Counted from the stretch's first letter, positions 24,029 to 36,395 are shown. The stretch is 64,000 nucleotides of DNA from Cantharellus purpuraceus (GCA_025174535.1 JALBUN010000007.1:434001-498000), one strand, 5' to 3'. Notes: generated by a model not told the origin, from the letters alone. A program made the numbers and translations.

Positions 24029-25990
24029 CTATGATCTCAGCCCTGGATGTCGAGGGTCCCCTGGCTCGGATGAGATGTCAAGAACATGCTCTTCCAAATC
24101 CCTCGATGCGACCAGGCTATGGCCTCTGAGAGGCTCCATTGATGGATTCCTCGACTTTCTGTGGGTCTTTCGAAACTGTCGGCCATCTCTGCGAGTTACC
24201 AGCACATCCGTGAAACCTTCAGAGTCAATAGCTTCGAGGTATATGTTCTTGCGAAGGTTGAGCGTGATACGGCTCATCATTGTCACCTAAATATTGCTTA
24301 TGAATATGCTTTGACATCAAGAGTTCTGTAGACTTACAGTGATCCTGCATGCGAGCAAGCCATACTTAAGGTTCAAAACCAGACAAGCGCAGAATTGCGA
24401 GGACTCACAGCAGTTGAAATCTATTTGTATGTTAGAGATAGACTCGCAAAACATCATAGCTTGAGAAGTGACTTACTGAGCACAAATATTCTTAACACCG
24501 TCCTATGTAAACTTGTAAACATGATGGACAGCCTAGTTCTCGGAAGGACGTACGCTGCTTCGCACAATCATCGTGGCTAATACAAGATTTGCTGACAGAA
24601 TAACACTGAAGAGCCTGTTAGCCACTGCTCGGGCAGACGTTAAATCACTGACCTATAATACATTAACCCATCTTTCATGAGGGTCTCAATCACACGATAC
24701 TGCCCTACAATCCTGACCCGAAAGAGATCTCGAGTGCGAAACATTACAAGTCCGACTACGACTGTGTCATACAGAAGTGGAAGCCACGCTGAAGCAGAGC
24801 TCCATATACCACTGTCAATGAATTTGAATTTCATTCGAACTCCATTATTGAAGCTGGTTTTACACACATTTTGGGACCAAAAATCATGCTGCAGCCTGCA
24901 TGAACACACAGTGAGCCACCTTCAAGGTCTGTCTAGTACAGGACGAACCATGAATTCCAGTGGGATGATGTACGGCTGATTAGCATGGATTTCAGCTACG
25001 TCCATTGTGTGTGTGATCTTGTGGGCTATGTTACTCACGTTCTCCCGAAGTTAGCAACCAAGCATTAACGCCGACCATACTCAGAAACAGAAACGCTAAC
25101 ACAACAGGTATGATACGGTTTCCGCGGTATATAGCTGTCACCCTGAAAGTATGCGGTGAGGACTCTGAAGCGACGAAAGTGCAGTGGCATACCGAACTCC
25201 CATTATCAACGACGCGATAGAGATGCCTATTAAGGTCATGCTCCCCTCATATCTCACGAAATGTTGGCATCTGACAGAAAAGCACGTCAACGTTGTATAT
25301 TACAATCATGAGAGCTTTTGCTTAGACACACAGCTGACGAGGACGCAGTTCAACATGGTGACTTCAACTAGATATAGAGAACTTACCAAGGGAGTCCATA
25401 AAGGCGATGTGTACGCTGCAGCAAGGGGTCAGGCAGGTACAGTATAATGGGCCGGATTATGTACCGTTGATGTTAATGCTGAACCCAAGAGGAGTAATGT
25501 AGCGGTTCTAGCAAGATAGATTGGTTGGCATCGGAAGAGTACGAAGAGCGACAAAATAATACAAGAAGGAAGAGCCATATGACTGTGGACATGACTGAGC
25601 ACAATATGATATCACAAATACGATTAACCTCACCGACAGATTTTTTGCCATGCCAAATATATCGAACCTAGAGCCAAAACGTCAAAAACAATGTAAACAT
25701 CCCCCAGGGCAATCCGATGCCTCAACATACCTCATCATCAAAGGTTAACAAATGATCATACAACAGAACTATGAAACTGGCGAGCCCAAAATACTGGCAA
25801 GGAAGGAAGATGTGTGAGTTGAAGTTATGGCTTGAGTCAGAATCGTGGGTCCTGACATTAGTTGCAATACTGCATGAAGAGCAATACGATCAATGCTATA
25901 ATTGGAAAGGACAGAACAAGCTACCTACAGCTCTTCATATTGCAAAGTGTAGTCTCCCTGTGTAATGTTTGTGCTATTCGCAACATTCAT
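24029..25990 (-). CDS. DUF6533-type multi-pass membrane protein, copy 2
   Basis: Eighteen exons, all GT-AG: 25990-25929, 25869-25857, 25793-25731, 25667-25634, 25582-25563, 25507-25465, 25415-25387, 25333-25332, 25270-25193, 25142-25039, 24975-24949, 24895-24868, 24811-24653, 24614-24554, 24502-24477, 24420-24409, 24344-24338, 24286-24029 (341 aa). It contains NYFGLASFIVLLYDHLLTFDDE, VIWLFLLNRYITPL, HFVRYEGSMTLIGI, SASAWLPLLYDTVVVGLVMF and TVTMMSRITLNLRKN, with a longer, charged C-terminal tail than copy 1. Most internal exon lengths equal those of copy 1, including exons of 13, 20, 2, 12 and 7 nt. This indicates tandem duplication after the exon plan was set. The function of DUF6533 proteins is unknown; the topology predicts several transmembrane helices. 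Confidence 0.85.
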
Positions 25991-26777
25991 TACAATTTTC
26001 CAATTGATATGGTGTAGAAGTATGTCTGTGTCTGCTTTGGCCAAGAGAGGGAGTCCTCAACTCTCACGAGGATCCAAGGTGGAAGGACTGGGAGAAAAAA
26101 GTACGTCGTCTAGACCAAAACTTCAGCGCCCATGAAACAATCCTCGTTGAACCGGTAGTAGCGGAAGAGTTGCCACAAGGCATTACCGCCTTAAATATAT
26201 GGCAGCTAGACGCTGGGTACCTGGGTGATCAGGCACTCCTGAGTGAAACGAGGCCCGCTAAGTTTACGTCACGTTAACCTATCATTGAAGCAAATCGGGA
26301 TTACTTACCGGTAACAACACAGCAGGGAGGCTGTCCACTGGTATGGTAGGCATGATTTCCATCGCCCACCCCAGCAAGTACAATATCAACTTAACATGAA
26401 CCTTATAGCACCCGAGCGGTACCTGCAAACGCTAACCAAAGGAGGGACACTTCATATCTCTTGATAGCGGCACTCACAGGGGCAAGCGAATAGTTGGCCA
26501 AAATGTGCCACCAGATGTTGTAGCGACGGCTCGCTAGAACAAGGGCCCCGGCTCACCGCACAACGTAACTGCAAATCATCTCAGTTACACCTACACCGGT
26601 CATCATCGGAAGTAGGAGTTCAAACTTAAAAGGTCACATGCAGACCCATTAATGTCGGGCGATACGATTACGACGATGAGCTGCGAGTAATGGTGAAATA
26701 CAGTCTCTCAAAACGAACGTCAGGATCAATCATGTCCAAAGAAAGTCCTTCCAAACAACATCACTGATCATTTTACC
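25991..26777. other. Intergenic region
   Basis: Promoter side of DUF6533 copy 2 and 3' flank of the GH79 gene. I see no gene or repeat. Confidence 0.5.
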
Positions 26778-29222
26778 TCACCGCACCATATGTCTACCAA
26801 TTACAGCCGCACCCGCTGCCATACATGCTAACGCCAATGCGCCCGGGAGAGCATGCATCATGCCCACGGCCCCGCTGCTCCCGAAACTTGTGCTTCCTAG
26901 CTGCTGGTTGGCACCACCACGACCGTTGGACGTAGCAAGCAGCGAGGGGTCAATGGTCGCCGTATTCTTCAAGGTGGCCGTTGCTGCCGTGGTCGCAAAT
27001 GTCAGTTGCTGGTCTGCGTTTGGCGACGAGGCTTGGAGTGCCTGGGATGTTAAAAAGACAAGGGCGAAGCCCGGTGCTGGAACAGGGACAGAGCAGGTGT
27101 TGGCACCCGTGTCACACGTAATAGTTACTGTCTGCTCTGTGCCTTGTAGGGTACCGTCCGACGAAAACACGCCTCCAAACGTCTGCAAGGCAATTCGCGT
27201 CAAATGCAGATTCTCTGTAAACTCTCCAGTTGACCCACCTGACCCGCCCACTGGAAATTGCCCTTTGAGGAAACTGAGGGTGCGGTGAAATATCGCACGG
27301 AAACCTGAGAAGGTGACGCGTTCGGTTGATTAGCACCACTACCGCCGATTGCAATGGCAGCGGTGTAGTTGCTTGCGCCCGAGGGATCCGTTAGGAAGTT
27401 GAAAAGCGCGACTCTCGTTGGACTTCCATTCTCATAGATAGCGTAGCCCGGCGTAAATCCGTTGTTGGAGTTCATGAACAAGTCAACAACTTGTGATTGG
27501 TTGGAGGAGCCCAAGACTTCGGCCATGATCAGTGACACGTAATACATTGGGCCAATAGTCCATTGCTTCGAGCGAGCGAGGGAGCCCGGGGGTGGGGTGA
27601 ACGGCTGAACTTTTTGTTAACACCCTTCACAGCGTATATCTCGTAAATCACGCACGTTGTAGTACACATTTTGACCACCGACATGCATCATCGCCCCACT
27701 GAAATTAGCATATGCCATTTGAAGAGCAAAATCAAGGCCCCACAAAGCGGCTCCAAAACTGTCCGATAAGCCAGGGAAACCTCCACATGACGCGGTGTTA
27801 GTTTCCATCATGATGAACGGTTTTTTGTTCGCAATCGCCAACTGTGAAGTGTTAAGATATGGCTGGACCAAACTTGTCGCAGAGGTATGATTGAGGTAAT
27901 TGGGGAATACAGTCTGCGAGCTTACTACAGCGCCGTTAATCTGCGGTAACCGTTGGCAACTTTGGGACATGAAGAGAAAAACAAGAACGTACGGCGCAGT
28001 TGTTATCGGGGTCTTGAGAAAGCTCGTAAGTCTAGTTCATACCGAAAGATGTATCCAATCTACTCACAACTTGGGGAGAGTCAGTAACAGAATGCCTCGA
28101 TACAAATGCCACTCACTGTTCAACGGCAATATACGCAAGGCTATTGCCATAATTGGTCAGAAATCCAGCATCGAAGACCTGCTCCGGTGTCCAGTTGCAG
28201 CACACGCTGGGTCCAATGAGATTGGTCTTGTTTTGAATATTGGTGTTGTTCTGGATTGCCTGGATCACCTGACCAAACTCCCCCACGAAATCTGCAGGTG
28301 CATAGGTGCTCGGCCGCGCGCCATGCTGAAGGAAAGCTTGCGAATCAATGTTGCTGCCAGCCACAAGTAGAATACGACTCACATCCCCATAAAGATCAGG
28401 TTCGTTGCCAGCCTGAACACCAATAAGAGCTTGACCAAGAATTTGTTCTCCAGATTCTACTATGCCCAGCCGTAGGTTGTTCGTGTCGTTGAAAGGCATA
28501 CCGAGGTACCATTGTGTGTTAACGAGAGAGGTAATATTTGCCATTGCATATAACAGATCGACTCCAACTTGAATGGTTGGTGTATCGGTCTAGACCAAAT
28601 TCCAGTAACGGAATCGATGAGAAACTATGTGTCACGTACTGGGTTGTGCACATTCGACTTGTCTTTCAGAATAGTTGCGCCTCCGGACAAGCCCTGGGCG
28701 AAAAACACGGCTTTCTCTTGTGTATTGCCTCCCACACGAACTACAGCACGACCAGCTCGAGCTTTGATATTGGCGAGCAAGTTGAGAAAAGGAGGATTGA
28801 TATGTGTTCTGGCAAAATCGTCAGGAGCGTCCCCCTGGTGCACCAGCAGGAAGTCAAATTTCACCCGTTCTTTCCAACTGACGACAAGGAAATGAGACTC
28901 AAATGAGACCGAGCGTAACACGAGACTTACAAATCTGGTCTGCAACAGACAACTCCACGCTGAAGCCAACAAAAGCACCGCTCTGGGGAAGACCTAGTCC
29001 CTGCATACCCCCACTGAACAGCTGGACAGTGAACTGGGTTGCCGGTGGTGGCGAAGGTACAGGAGGTGCTGAGAGGGACGTCGGGTCATATGCCGCTGCT
29101 GCGGTGTATGTAGAAGTCGCGGAAACTGTCGCATTGCCCGCCCCAAAGGTAACCTGGGTGTAGATAGTGACCGACGCATAGGCTTGCCAACTCAGCAGCA
29201 ATAGGGAGAGGATGATCCTCAT
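26778..29222 (-). CDS. Glycoside hydrolase family 79 (beta-glucuronidase-like), secreted
   Basis: Nine exons: 29222-28931, 28877-28865, 28808-28640, 28589-28117, 28069-28068, 28012-27993, 27940-27656, 27604-27239, 27182-26778 (674 aa). A signal peptide (MRIILSLLLLSWQAYASV) leads a GH79-type (beta/alpha)8 domain. The acid/base Glu is in ALIGVQAGNEPDLYG and the nucleophile Glu in PFIMMETNTASCGGF. Intermediate motifs are AVVRVGGNTQE and AVEHYPDNNC. A C-terminal beta domain (GNFQWAGQTFGGVFSSDG) ends in a hydrophobic stretch, so GPI or membrane attachment is possible. GH79 enzymes remove glucuronic acid from proteoglycans or arabinogalactan, extracellularly. Exon 5 is two nucleotides; without it the frame hits a stop. 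Several Asn-X-Ser/Thr sites fit secretion. Confidence 0.87.
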
Positions 29223-29816
29223 TCTAAATAACAAGGTAAGACTGCAGCGAAAGAGAGGGATGCCAACTTAGGGCGAGAGACGATGAAGGATATTAGCGTT
29301 TCGGAGCCCCCTCGAATTACATCAACTGGACCCATAAACGCCTATATGACGCCCACTCTTAGATAAGCTCCAGAAATAACCACTTTATATTTAACAGCAT
29401 CGGCCCCACTACTGCTCCACGTTGCGTAAGACCATATGCACACTTTATAGCTACATCTCTACTCCCATGGGCTAATTGCAGAACTCAGTGTTGTATTTTG
29501 GTCCAGATGGCTTCAAGAATGTGACAGATGACTGCGGTCTGCGGAACAATGAAAGTGAATCGATATTTGGGTTTGTACAACCAACTGGACAGAGAAACGA
29601 ATTATATTAGGTTAGGATGAGGTGAGAGAAAAGAGGTCGTATTGAATCAACTAATGGATAATACAGATGGGTAAATGGATATGTGCTAAAGGAGGAAATG
29701 GACGGTCACTAGTAAGTTGGTCAGAGTGAAGCAGGAATGCGACGACATGGAGCTAATACAACACAGAAAACAATCTAGCCAAAAAGCAAGTAACGCATCA
29801 CATCCCGCCATCTCCA
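29223..29816. other. Intergenic region (GH79 promoter)
   Basis: Upstream of GH79 and downstream of the phosphopantetheinyl transferase. No gene is seen. Confidence 0.5.
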
Positions 29817-30914
29817 CTATGAAATCATCTGTCCTGATGTAGAAGCTGATGACGAGGACGAGGAAGAGGATGATGGTTGTAGATCATTCAAGACCATATC
29901 GGTGCTGATGAAACGAAGCCACTTTGCCATCTCCTGCGTGTCCTCCTCCCAAATGAAGCGAGTTTCCTCCCGACCACGATAGATGGCGCAGGAGCATTGA
30001 TATGTCTCCTCGAGAAGAAGCCCCTTGCGCACGACACCGAGATTCGCCTTGAAGAGACGAAACTCCCATCCCTTGAGTGGCTTGCCGTCCACCAAGATGG
30101 TCTCTTCCGGAATGTTGCAATCTACGCGACTAAAATCGAAGCCTGCAGGCTGGCCCAGCGCTTTTGTGTACGCCGATTTGAGTGTGAGAAGAATACATAA
30201 ACGGCGGAGGATAACTTCGTCCTTTAGCTTACTGTCCAGCAGTGCCTCTTCATTTTGCGTCAGCTAAATTTGCCACATGAACCAACGGTGCCCTGCATAT
30301 TGAAAGAGCAATACTCACCTTGTGCGCAAATGCTTCAACGTATTTACGCGCTGAAACACCTCTAGGGAGAACGAGCTGCATAACATCAATGCCAATGTTG
30401 ACCACTTGCGACTTGAGACCATGTGCATAAGCCATCGCAACGAGCGATTCACCCCACGCGGTATCATAGCCAAGTACCTTATTTGCATTCGGGGAGTCCT
30501 GAGGGGCGCGTCACTCGATGGGGTGTGCACCTGCAGCGAGCAAACAGTTGCTCACTATGTAATCCTTGCCTGATTTGGTGACGCTATAATGCCACTGGGA
30601 TGGTGGAATATTCGGATGCCTTTTCCACATGACGAATGACGGTATTAGTTTAGCCAGTACATAGCCTACACATTGATGAGAAACCAAAGAGACCTATAAC
30701 TCAACACGGCTTACGGAATGCATCGTTCCGATCTGCTACTTTCTCTGCCTTCTCCTTGGCTCTGGGATCAATGCACTTGGCACACAATGCATATTCCTGT
30801 GGCACGATGAGATACACATCGGAAGGACGTGTTCTCACATACCTCTCTCGTAACCTTGCGATTTATGGTGATAGCCCAGACGGTGAGAGGGGGTTCTTGG
30901 GAAGACTGCTCCAT
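29817..30914 (-). CDS. 4'-phosphopantetheinyl transferase-like protein
   Basis: Exons 30914-30843, 30796-30715, 30665-30556, 30498-30319, 30263-29817 (296 aa). The family (Sfp/AASDHPPT type) moves 4'-phosphopantetheine from CoA to a carrier-protein Ser; fungal targets include alpha-aminoadipate reductase and PKS/NRPS carriers. Visible motifs are WAITI at the start, SQWHYSVTKSGKDYI, VVNIGIDVM (metal-binding Asp126) and LLTLKSAYTKALGQPAGFDF. In the last motif the family normally has W-x-x-K-E, where Glu binds Mg. Here it reads L174-T-L-K177-S178, so both W and E are replaced. That may weaken or abolish activity, or mark a divergent subfamily. The C-terminus ends in a Ser run. Confidence 0.78.
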
Positions 30915-33900
30915 GATTGACCAGACCTGGAGGGAAATTCGCTTTTAAGCGTGCCTGCTGTTGGAGATTCTTTGGAGACGTAACTTCGCATGACGCCTTC
31001 CCTGAAATGCATGAGCGTCAACACGTGTATCGATTGGCATTTTGGACTCCGTTCTGATTCTTTTAATTCTCTATAGCACAGCACTGGTAAGAGATCTCAC
31101 CCCTTGTTAGGAAAATCTATACAAACAATTCGCTTTGGTCTTTAGCAAGTATACTATGAGTCCCAGAACTTTTGTGCCAAGCTGTGAATGGAAGCAGTCA
31201 CAGCCTCACACTCTCATGCTCAGGCGGGCAATCAATGGCTTGATACAATCATCACGTGTGCACAAAAAACGAAGTTCTGCAGCATGGTAGATGCGAATCA
31301 TGCGCTTGAGATGCTGGCAATCTGCCAAACAGTTCATCTTCATCACGACGACAATCGGAAGACGATGATTGGTCTTCGTTGACGAATACCATTGCCGTCA
31401 ACAGAGGTAAGACCTCCCCTGCAACTTCTCTGTTCTAGCGTGGAATTTTCACCGGAGAATAACGCACCAACACAAGTGACAACCTCATAGAATGAACACC
31501 GGAAGATTCACTGGAGAATAAACGCTGACACAAAGATCAATATCATGACCGCCGCTAGGGCTATTGGACCCTCATGACTCGGTGGGACCGAATTCCAGGT
31601 ATTGCGTAAAATGCTGCCCTTTGATTCAGATATGACATGTCTCACGCGACCACAATAAAATCAGCTTGTGGTCTGGTAAGAAGCAGCAATAGATCCAGCC
31701 ATATTTATCGTTGCACTTTCTGATTGGCCTATCGATTGTTGGGAGGAAAATGTCCTTATCTTATGCCACGATTCATCACAGTGAAAACACGAGGCCAAGG
31801 AACACTGGCAGATATGACCATCCGAGTCTACATTCATTTCGAACACTCGGAGACAGTGCGTCGACTTCGAGCTAATATTCCCATGTATTCAATCAGTTAT
31901 ATCTGAATCTGCCAAATCCACAGCTGTCATACATGTATTTCAAATTATCATGTTAGCGATAGTTCAAAGCTGAGCGTGGTTAGTTCTCATCCGAGCGGTT
32001 CGTCCAGATTGGTAGTATTTCTCACGAATGGCAGGCATGGGAGGTAAGACCTCCCTAGCAAGGACTGGATATTGACATAGTTTGACGCTGAGTGCTTCAA
32101 ACGTCGAAGAGGAAACAGGGCTCTGGCATCTCTCAAGAAATCCGCCTTCTTTGACATCAAATTGGAAACCAGTCCCGTCATCCGGGTGCACGTTTATCTC
32201 CGAGAAACACGCCTCAGCCATGATATCTGATATGGAATGATCCAATCAGACCCATTAATCTCATTGGGAAGATCAGCTTTGCCTCGCGGCTTGGGCTGAA
32301 CACAGCATTGTAAAGAAACATCTGCGCTGCTGTTACAATGCTGCATCTCAATGCAAGATCGCGAGGCAGATTGATTAAATGCATATGGTGCTTGCTGATG
32401 ACGACCATGTACTTGACGTCTCTCCTGCGTTAAATATCTAAACTCCATCCAAGTCATCACTCCAACTGTTAAACTCAGGGATGCGCATCCTGTTTTTGGC
32501 GTTTCTGAGTAATAGCCTTCAGTTTGATCACCGAGACATCAAAACAGCCGGGCGATGGCTCTAGTTGAGGTGAGATGAGCCTCTAGTAGCATGTCATACC
32601 ACGCTTACTGTCAAGAGGGTTTTCAGAATCTTCGTATTGCACGGAAACTGATGATATACCTCATGCACCACAACTACCAACAGACGAATGGAGGCCCACA
32701 TCCATGAAGCATGAGGGCAAATGTATAGTCCCGAGACGTTGAGAATAAGAGCAAGCCACCGAAACGCATAGTCCTGCATCAGCACATAAGTAATGGGTGG
32801 ATATTTGGCCGGACCATCAGAGACTCCACATTGCCGTTGGAGTGGGTATATTACTTTTATCCTGCAAGCCGAGAGTTAATTGAGAACGCCGTTGGAAAGC
32901 CGTGTCTGTCTTATATTTAGACCTGGATATATTAACAAAGAAATAGGTTAAAGTGCCGATGTTTGTTATTCTGTTGAATGGCGCACCGTCTTTTCAGATG
33001 ATCACCTTCGGGTGCTCGAGTCTGTGCTAAGGAAGAGCTTGAAGGTTTCAAATCAAAGAGAGTGGACTCCAGTCTGTGCGGGAATTCGGTAAATGATGCA
33101 TTCCAAGGCACGAAAGGCTACGGGATGACATTGCAAGTAGTTGAAATGCGCGTAAATCGCGTGATGTCACTTGTCACGCACGACTCCAGCGTTGTTAGAT
33201 ACGGATCACCATCTTCTCAAACGCAACTGTTCGACACCCATCTTTACTGAAAGCATATGAACCCTAATCTGACTTCCGATTGAAAAATCTGCTTGGCGAA
33301 GTGTCTCCGAAGGCAAGTTATAGACTGACAGTGACTGTGAACTTCAAAGATTGTCACAGGTTGGTTTCACACTCACAATATTCGTAGATGACACAATTAT
33401 GGTCGAGTCTAGTGGTCCAATACATCGGAAGTAAGTATCCAACCGGCCCAATGGCGCTACATCCATGCAACTGCCACAGGCTTCCCTGACCAAGCCTTTA
33501 AAGCCAAGCTTTCGTCATCATTGACCCCAGCACTCGAGGTCGCATTCCAACCGTAAATAGTGCTATCAGGATCGAGACAATTAGTCGACTGGCATGTCCC
33601 ATATTAACATCAATGTCCCACATTCCCCAGTGGAGCGGCCGTATCAGCTGACACTGTACTCTGCTCGATATTTAGTTCCCGGCAGCTCCTGGGTTTATCT
33701 CGATGGACCTCGACACAGGCGCTGGTCCTAACGGCCGCCAATTATAACTTCTCTGTTATGGCTCAACGTCACCAACTCGCCAAAACATCGCCAATCGCCG
33801 ATTGTATATTAAAATCTCACCGACGCACTGGATCACAATGGCAGCTATTAGCATTCGAGGTTTCTGTTTTAGGCATGAGTGGCTGTTGATATGGCGTGGG

Positions 33901-34312
33901 AATCCGTGTGAAGAACGGAGTATCCCTCCTTCCCTCATGACACTTGGAGCTGATTCATGTGGTTCGTGCGCATCGGAGGACCCTCCGCTCCAATCTCTTA
34001 AGTATGAACCGCATGTTCTGAGAACTGCTAATACATAAACCTATGACGCGACACTGTATAAGGCTATTTAGAGCTCAATCTAAGATAAACATTCACAGCA
34101 GTAAACCGAGAAGATATTACAAGGGTATGCGCACCGCAGTTCTATCGTAATCGAACAACTCGTGAATTGAAGTCCGCTGCATGGAGTTCTGCATGTGGAA
34201 GAGAAGAAGGTAAGGTGCAATCAAGAAATGTGATTTCAATCAACCACATCCGTCCGCCCATTCGTCCGAGCATTATCGGTGTCGCCAATCACCACAGCAC
34301 TACACGGATCCC
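30915..34312. other. 3.4-kb region without a supportable gene
   Basis: Minus-strand fragments look protein-like at 33430-33600 (STIYGWNATSSAGVNDDES), 32594-32785 (hydrophobic) and 31964-32400, but I could not connect them by consistent introns. They may be remnants of one or more decayed genes. No RNA gene is seen. Confidence 0.35.
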
Positions 34313-35384
34313 TCAACAAATGACACAGCATCTTCCCTTCTCCTCATCCTCATGCGACTCACGCCTGTCATGCGACTTGGTACCTTCACGCATAAGCATA
34401 CTTGCTCGCGTTGCGGCCTCAAAGACGTCATCTACACCTTCACTCTTGAGCGCACTACACTCCTTGTAGGCACGGGCTCCAATCTCAGCAGCGACGCGCT
34501 GCGCCCGCTCCTTGCTCACAAATTGGTTGAAGTTGGGAGAGCCAGGAGGGGGGCGAAGGTCGGCCTTGCAGCCTACGAGAAGTACGGGGACGGTCTGTCC
34601 ACAGATCGACCTCACTTCTTCGATCCACTGTACGGTATTAGAGTATTAGAGAGAGACTGGTAGGGTAAAGAGCTAGACGTACCTTGACTGTCACGTTGTC
34701 CAATGAGTCAGGAGTGTCGATGGAGAATGCGATGAGGATGACATGTGATTTTGAGTACGACAGCGGCCTAAGACGCTACGAGTGTTAATGATAAGAAAGA
34801 TGTATGTTTCGAGAAGGCTCCTGTGCAAACCTCATACTCTTCCTGTCCACTGTGAATACGCTTGATGAGCAGAGACTGCAACTCAGCGATCCTCATGCCA
34901 CGCACGCTGTATCCCATAATGCTAATTGTACAGGCTTCCCATCAAGACGAATTTCCGCAACATAATTGTCGAATATAGCTGAACAATGAAGTGCGTCAAC
35001 ATCAACGGCCGATACATGAAGCAAGGAGGGACTATTCACTTGGTTGCTGCGTTTACCGCCCGCAAGGCCCAGGAGACAGCTCAGCCCCATACTCGACATA
35101 AAAGTGCTGTCTCTGCTGCAGGAGGAGACTTACATATTCCTTTGGGAACTCTCCTAAAGCAAAGCAACACAAAAGACTGGTCTAATGAAGTGACATACAA
35201 AGCCCCTCCGTCAATGACCTCAGGGAAAATAAAAACGATACACGTACTTTACCACACGCTCCATCACCGACAATAACAAGTTTGCGACGAAGCTGAAAGG
35301 TAGAGAGTCGTGTCAGACAGCTCAAGCCAGTATTGTGACCCGCCTAGAGAACAATGCAGCGATACGCACAGGAGTTTGGGACAT
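34313..35384 (-). CDS. Rho-family small GTPase
   Basis: Exons 35384-35370, 35292-35248, 35181-35134, 35046-35040, 34978-34906, 34849-34831, 34775-34683, 34627-34313 (204 aa). The P-loop is GDGACGKTS (residues 14-22), switch I EYQPTIFDNYV, switch II WDTAGQEEYERLRPLSY, the NKxD-equivalent is LVGCKADL, and the ECSAL motif is present. The C-terminus is basic and ends CCVIC, a CaaX-type prenylation signal. Rho GTPases cycle between GDP and GTP at the plasma membrane and steer polarity and actin. The subclass is uncertain (Rho3-like possible). A 7-nt exon (35040-35046) supplies QP and the first base of the effector Thr codon; most Rho proteins have Val where this one has Gln37. Confidence 0.9.
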
Positions 35385-35848
35385 GGCGCAAGGGCGAATC
35401 CCAGGTGGAGAAAGTGAAAGGGGGTGAAAACAACCGGCGTAAGATAAAGAAATAGAACAGAAACGGGAAGAGAGTGGTCAGGCTGTGTGGCAAGGGGACG
35501 CTCGGCTTGAGGTTTTAGCGCTGACCAGGCTTGCTATCCGAATTGCCAAATCACACATGTAATAGCATCACTGTAATAGCCTAATGTAAAGCCTGCATAA
35601 CCCTTCGTAAACTTTGTATTCACTGAAGCTTCCTTCAAGCGTCTTGTAAGCGATTCCTAATAGTATTAGGGACCAATGATACACTTGGGCAAGTGGGTCT
35701 TCCACCCCTTTTCACAATCGTCTCCGGCTTCGGGGGTCCAGACTGCATGTCATGATGCTGTCAACAGATAATAATAGCCAAGGTTATTGGCTCTCATTCG
35801 ACCCATTCTGAACGAGCCTCGGAGGCTACTCTATTCTTCGACCAAACC
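35385..35848. other. Intergenic region (Rho promoter)
   Basis: Between the Rho gene start and the 3' end of the membrane protein gene. No gene is seen. Confidence 0.5.
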
Positions 35849-36395
35849 TCAAGGCGACACTATTCGGACATGACGATGCCGTCTCCAACACATTAGCAGG
35901 GCTATAAGCCCGCCCACCAAGATGAAACCTCCGGCGACGAGACCTCCGGTGACGAGGGCGGTACCCTTAGGAGGGCCAGTAATCCGGCTGGGGTTCTCCG
36001 AGGGAGTAGGTGAGGCAGAAATGGAGGCCAATGAGGACGAAGAGAGAGCCGCCGATTGGCCCTGCAGGTTTGAAACGCTGGTGAATATCGCACCGGAAGA
36101 ATGTATAAGCGGGGCACTGGTCGCAGTCACGGAGGAAATGGGTATACTATGTGAAAATGTCATCACTTGGCGTTAGAATATCGAGTAAAGCACACACACT
36201 GTCTCGAAGGACCCTGTAAATTGACCCTGTGCAATAGACCCACTCCCATTGAACTCATTCGAGTGCAAGCGGGAGTCATACACCCGGGCCCCTACAGATC
36301 TCGACATGCAAGGTCGAGAACAACCACAGGTTAGAAAATACCAGTGTATGTCCGGTGTAGCCCTTGTCCTGAGCTGAGAACAGGATTAGCCACGT
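35849..36395 (-). CDS. Single-pass membrane protein, C-terminal part
   Basis: The last exon is 36146-35849, preceded by 36291-36198 and an exon ending at 36342; the 5' end is not resolved, so the start given is approximate. Visible are an extracellular-type segment (VYDSRLHSNEFNGSGSIAQG then QFTGSFETV), a long Ser/Thr-rich stalk, one transmembrane helix (GLVAGGFILVGGLIALLMCW) and a short basic tail (RRHRHVRIVSP). This layout is common in fungal cell-surface proteins of unknown role. If only the last exon is used, an ATG at 36163 gives about 104 aa without a signal peptide. I recognise no named family. Confidence 0.5.

Noticed and set aside
25501..25515. An in-frame TAG in DUF6533 copy 2 that at first suggested a pseudogene
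   Set aside because: It lies in an intron (25508-25562); using a 20-nt exon restores VIWLFLLNRY exactly as in copy 1.
33430..33610. Minus-strand fragment STIYGWNATSSAGVNDDES
   Set aside because: About 45 codons, with upstream stops and no connecting exons; too little to call a gene.
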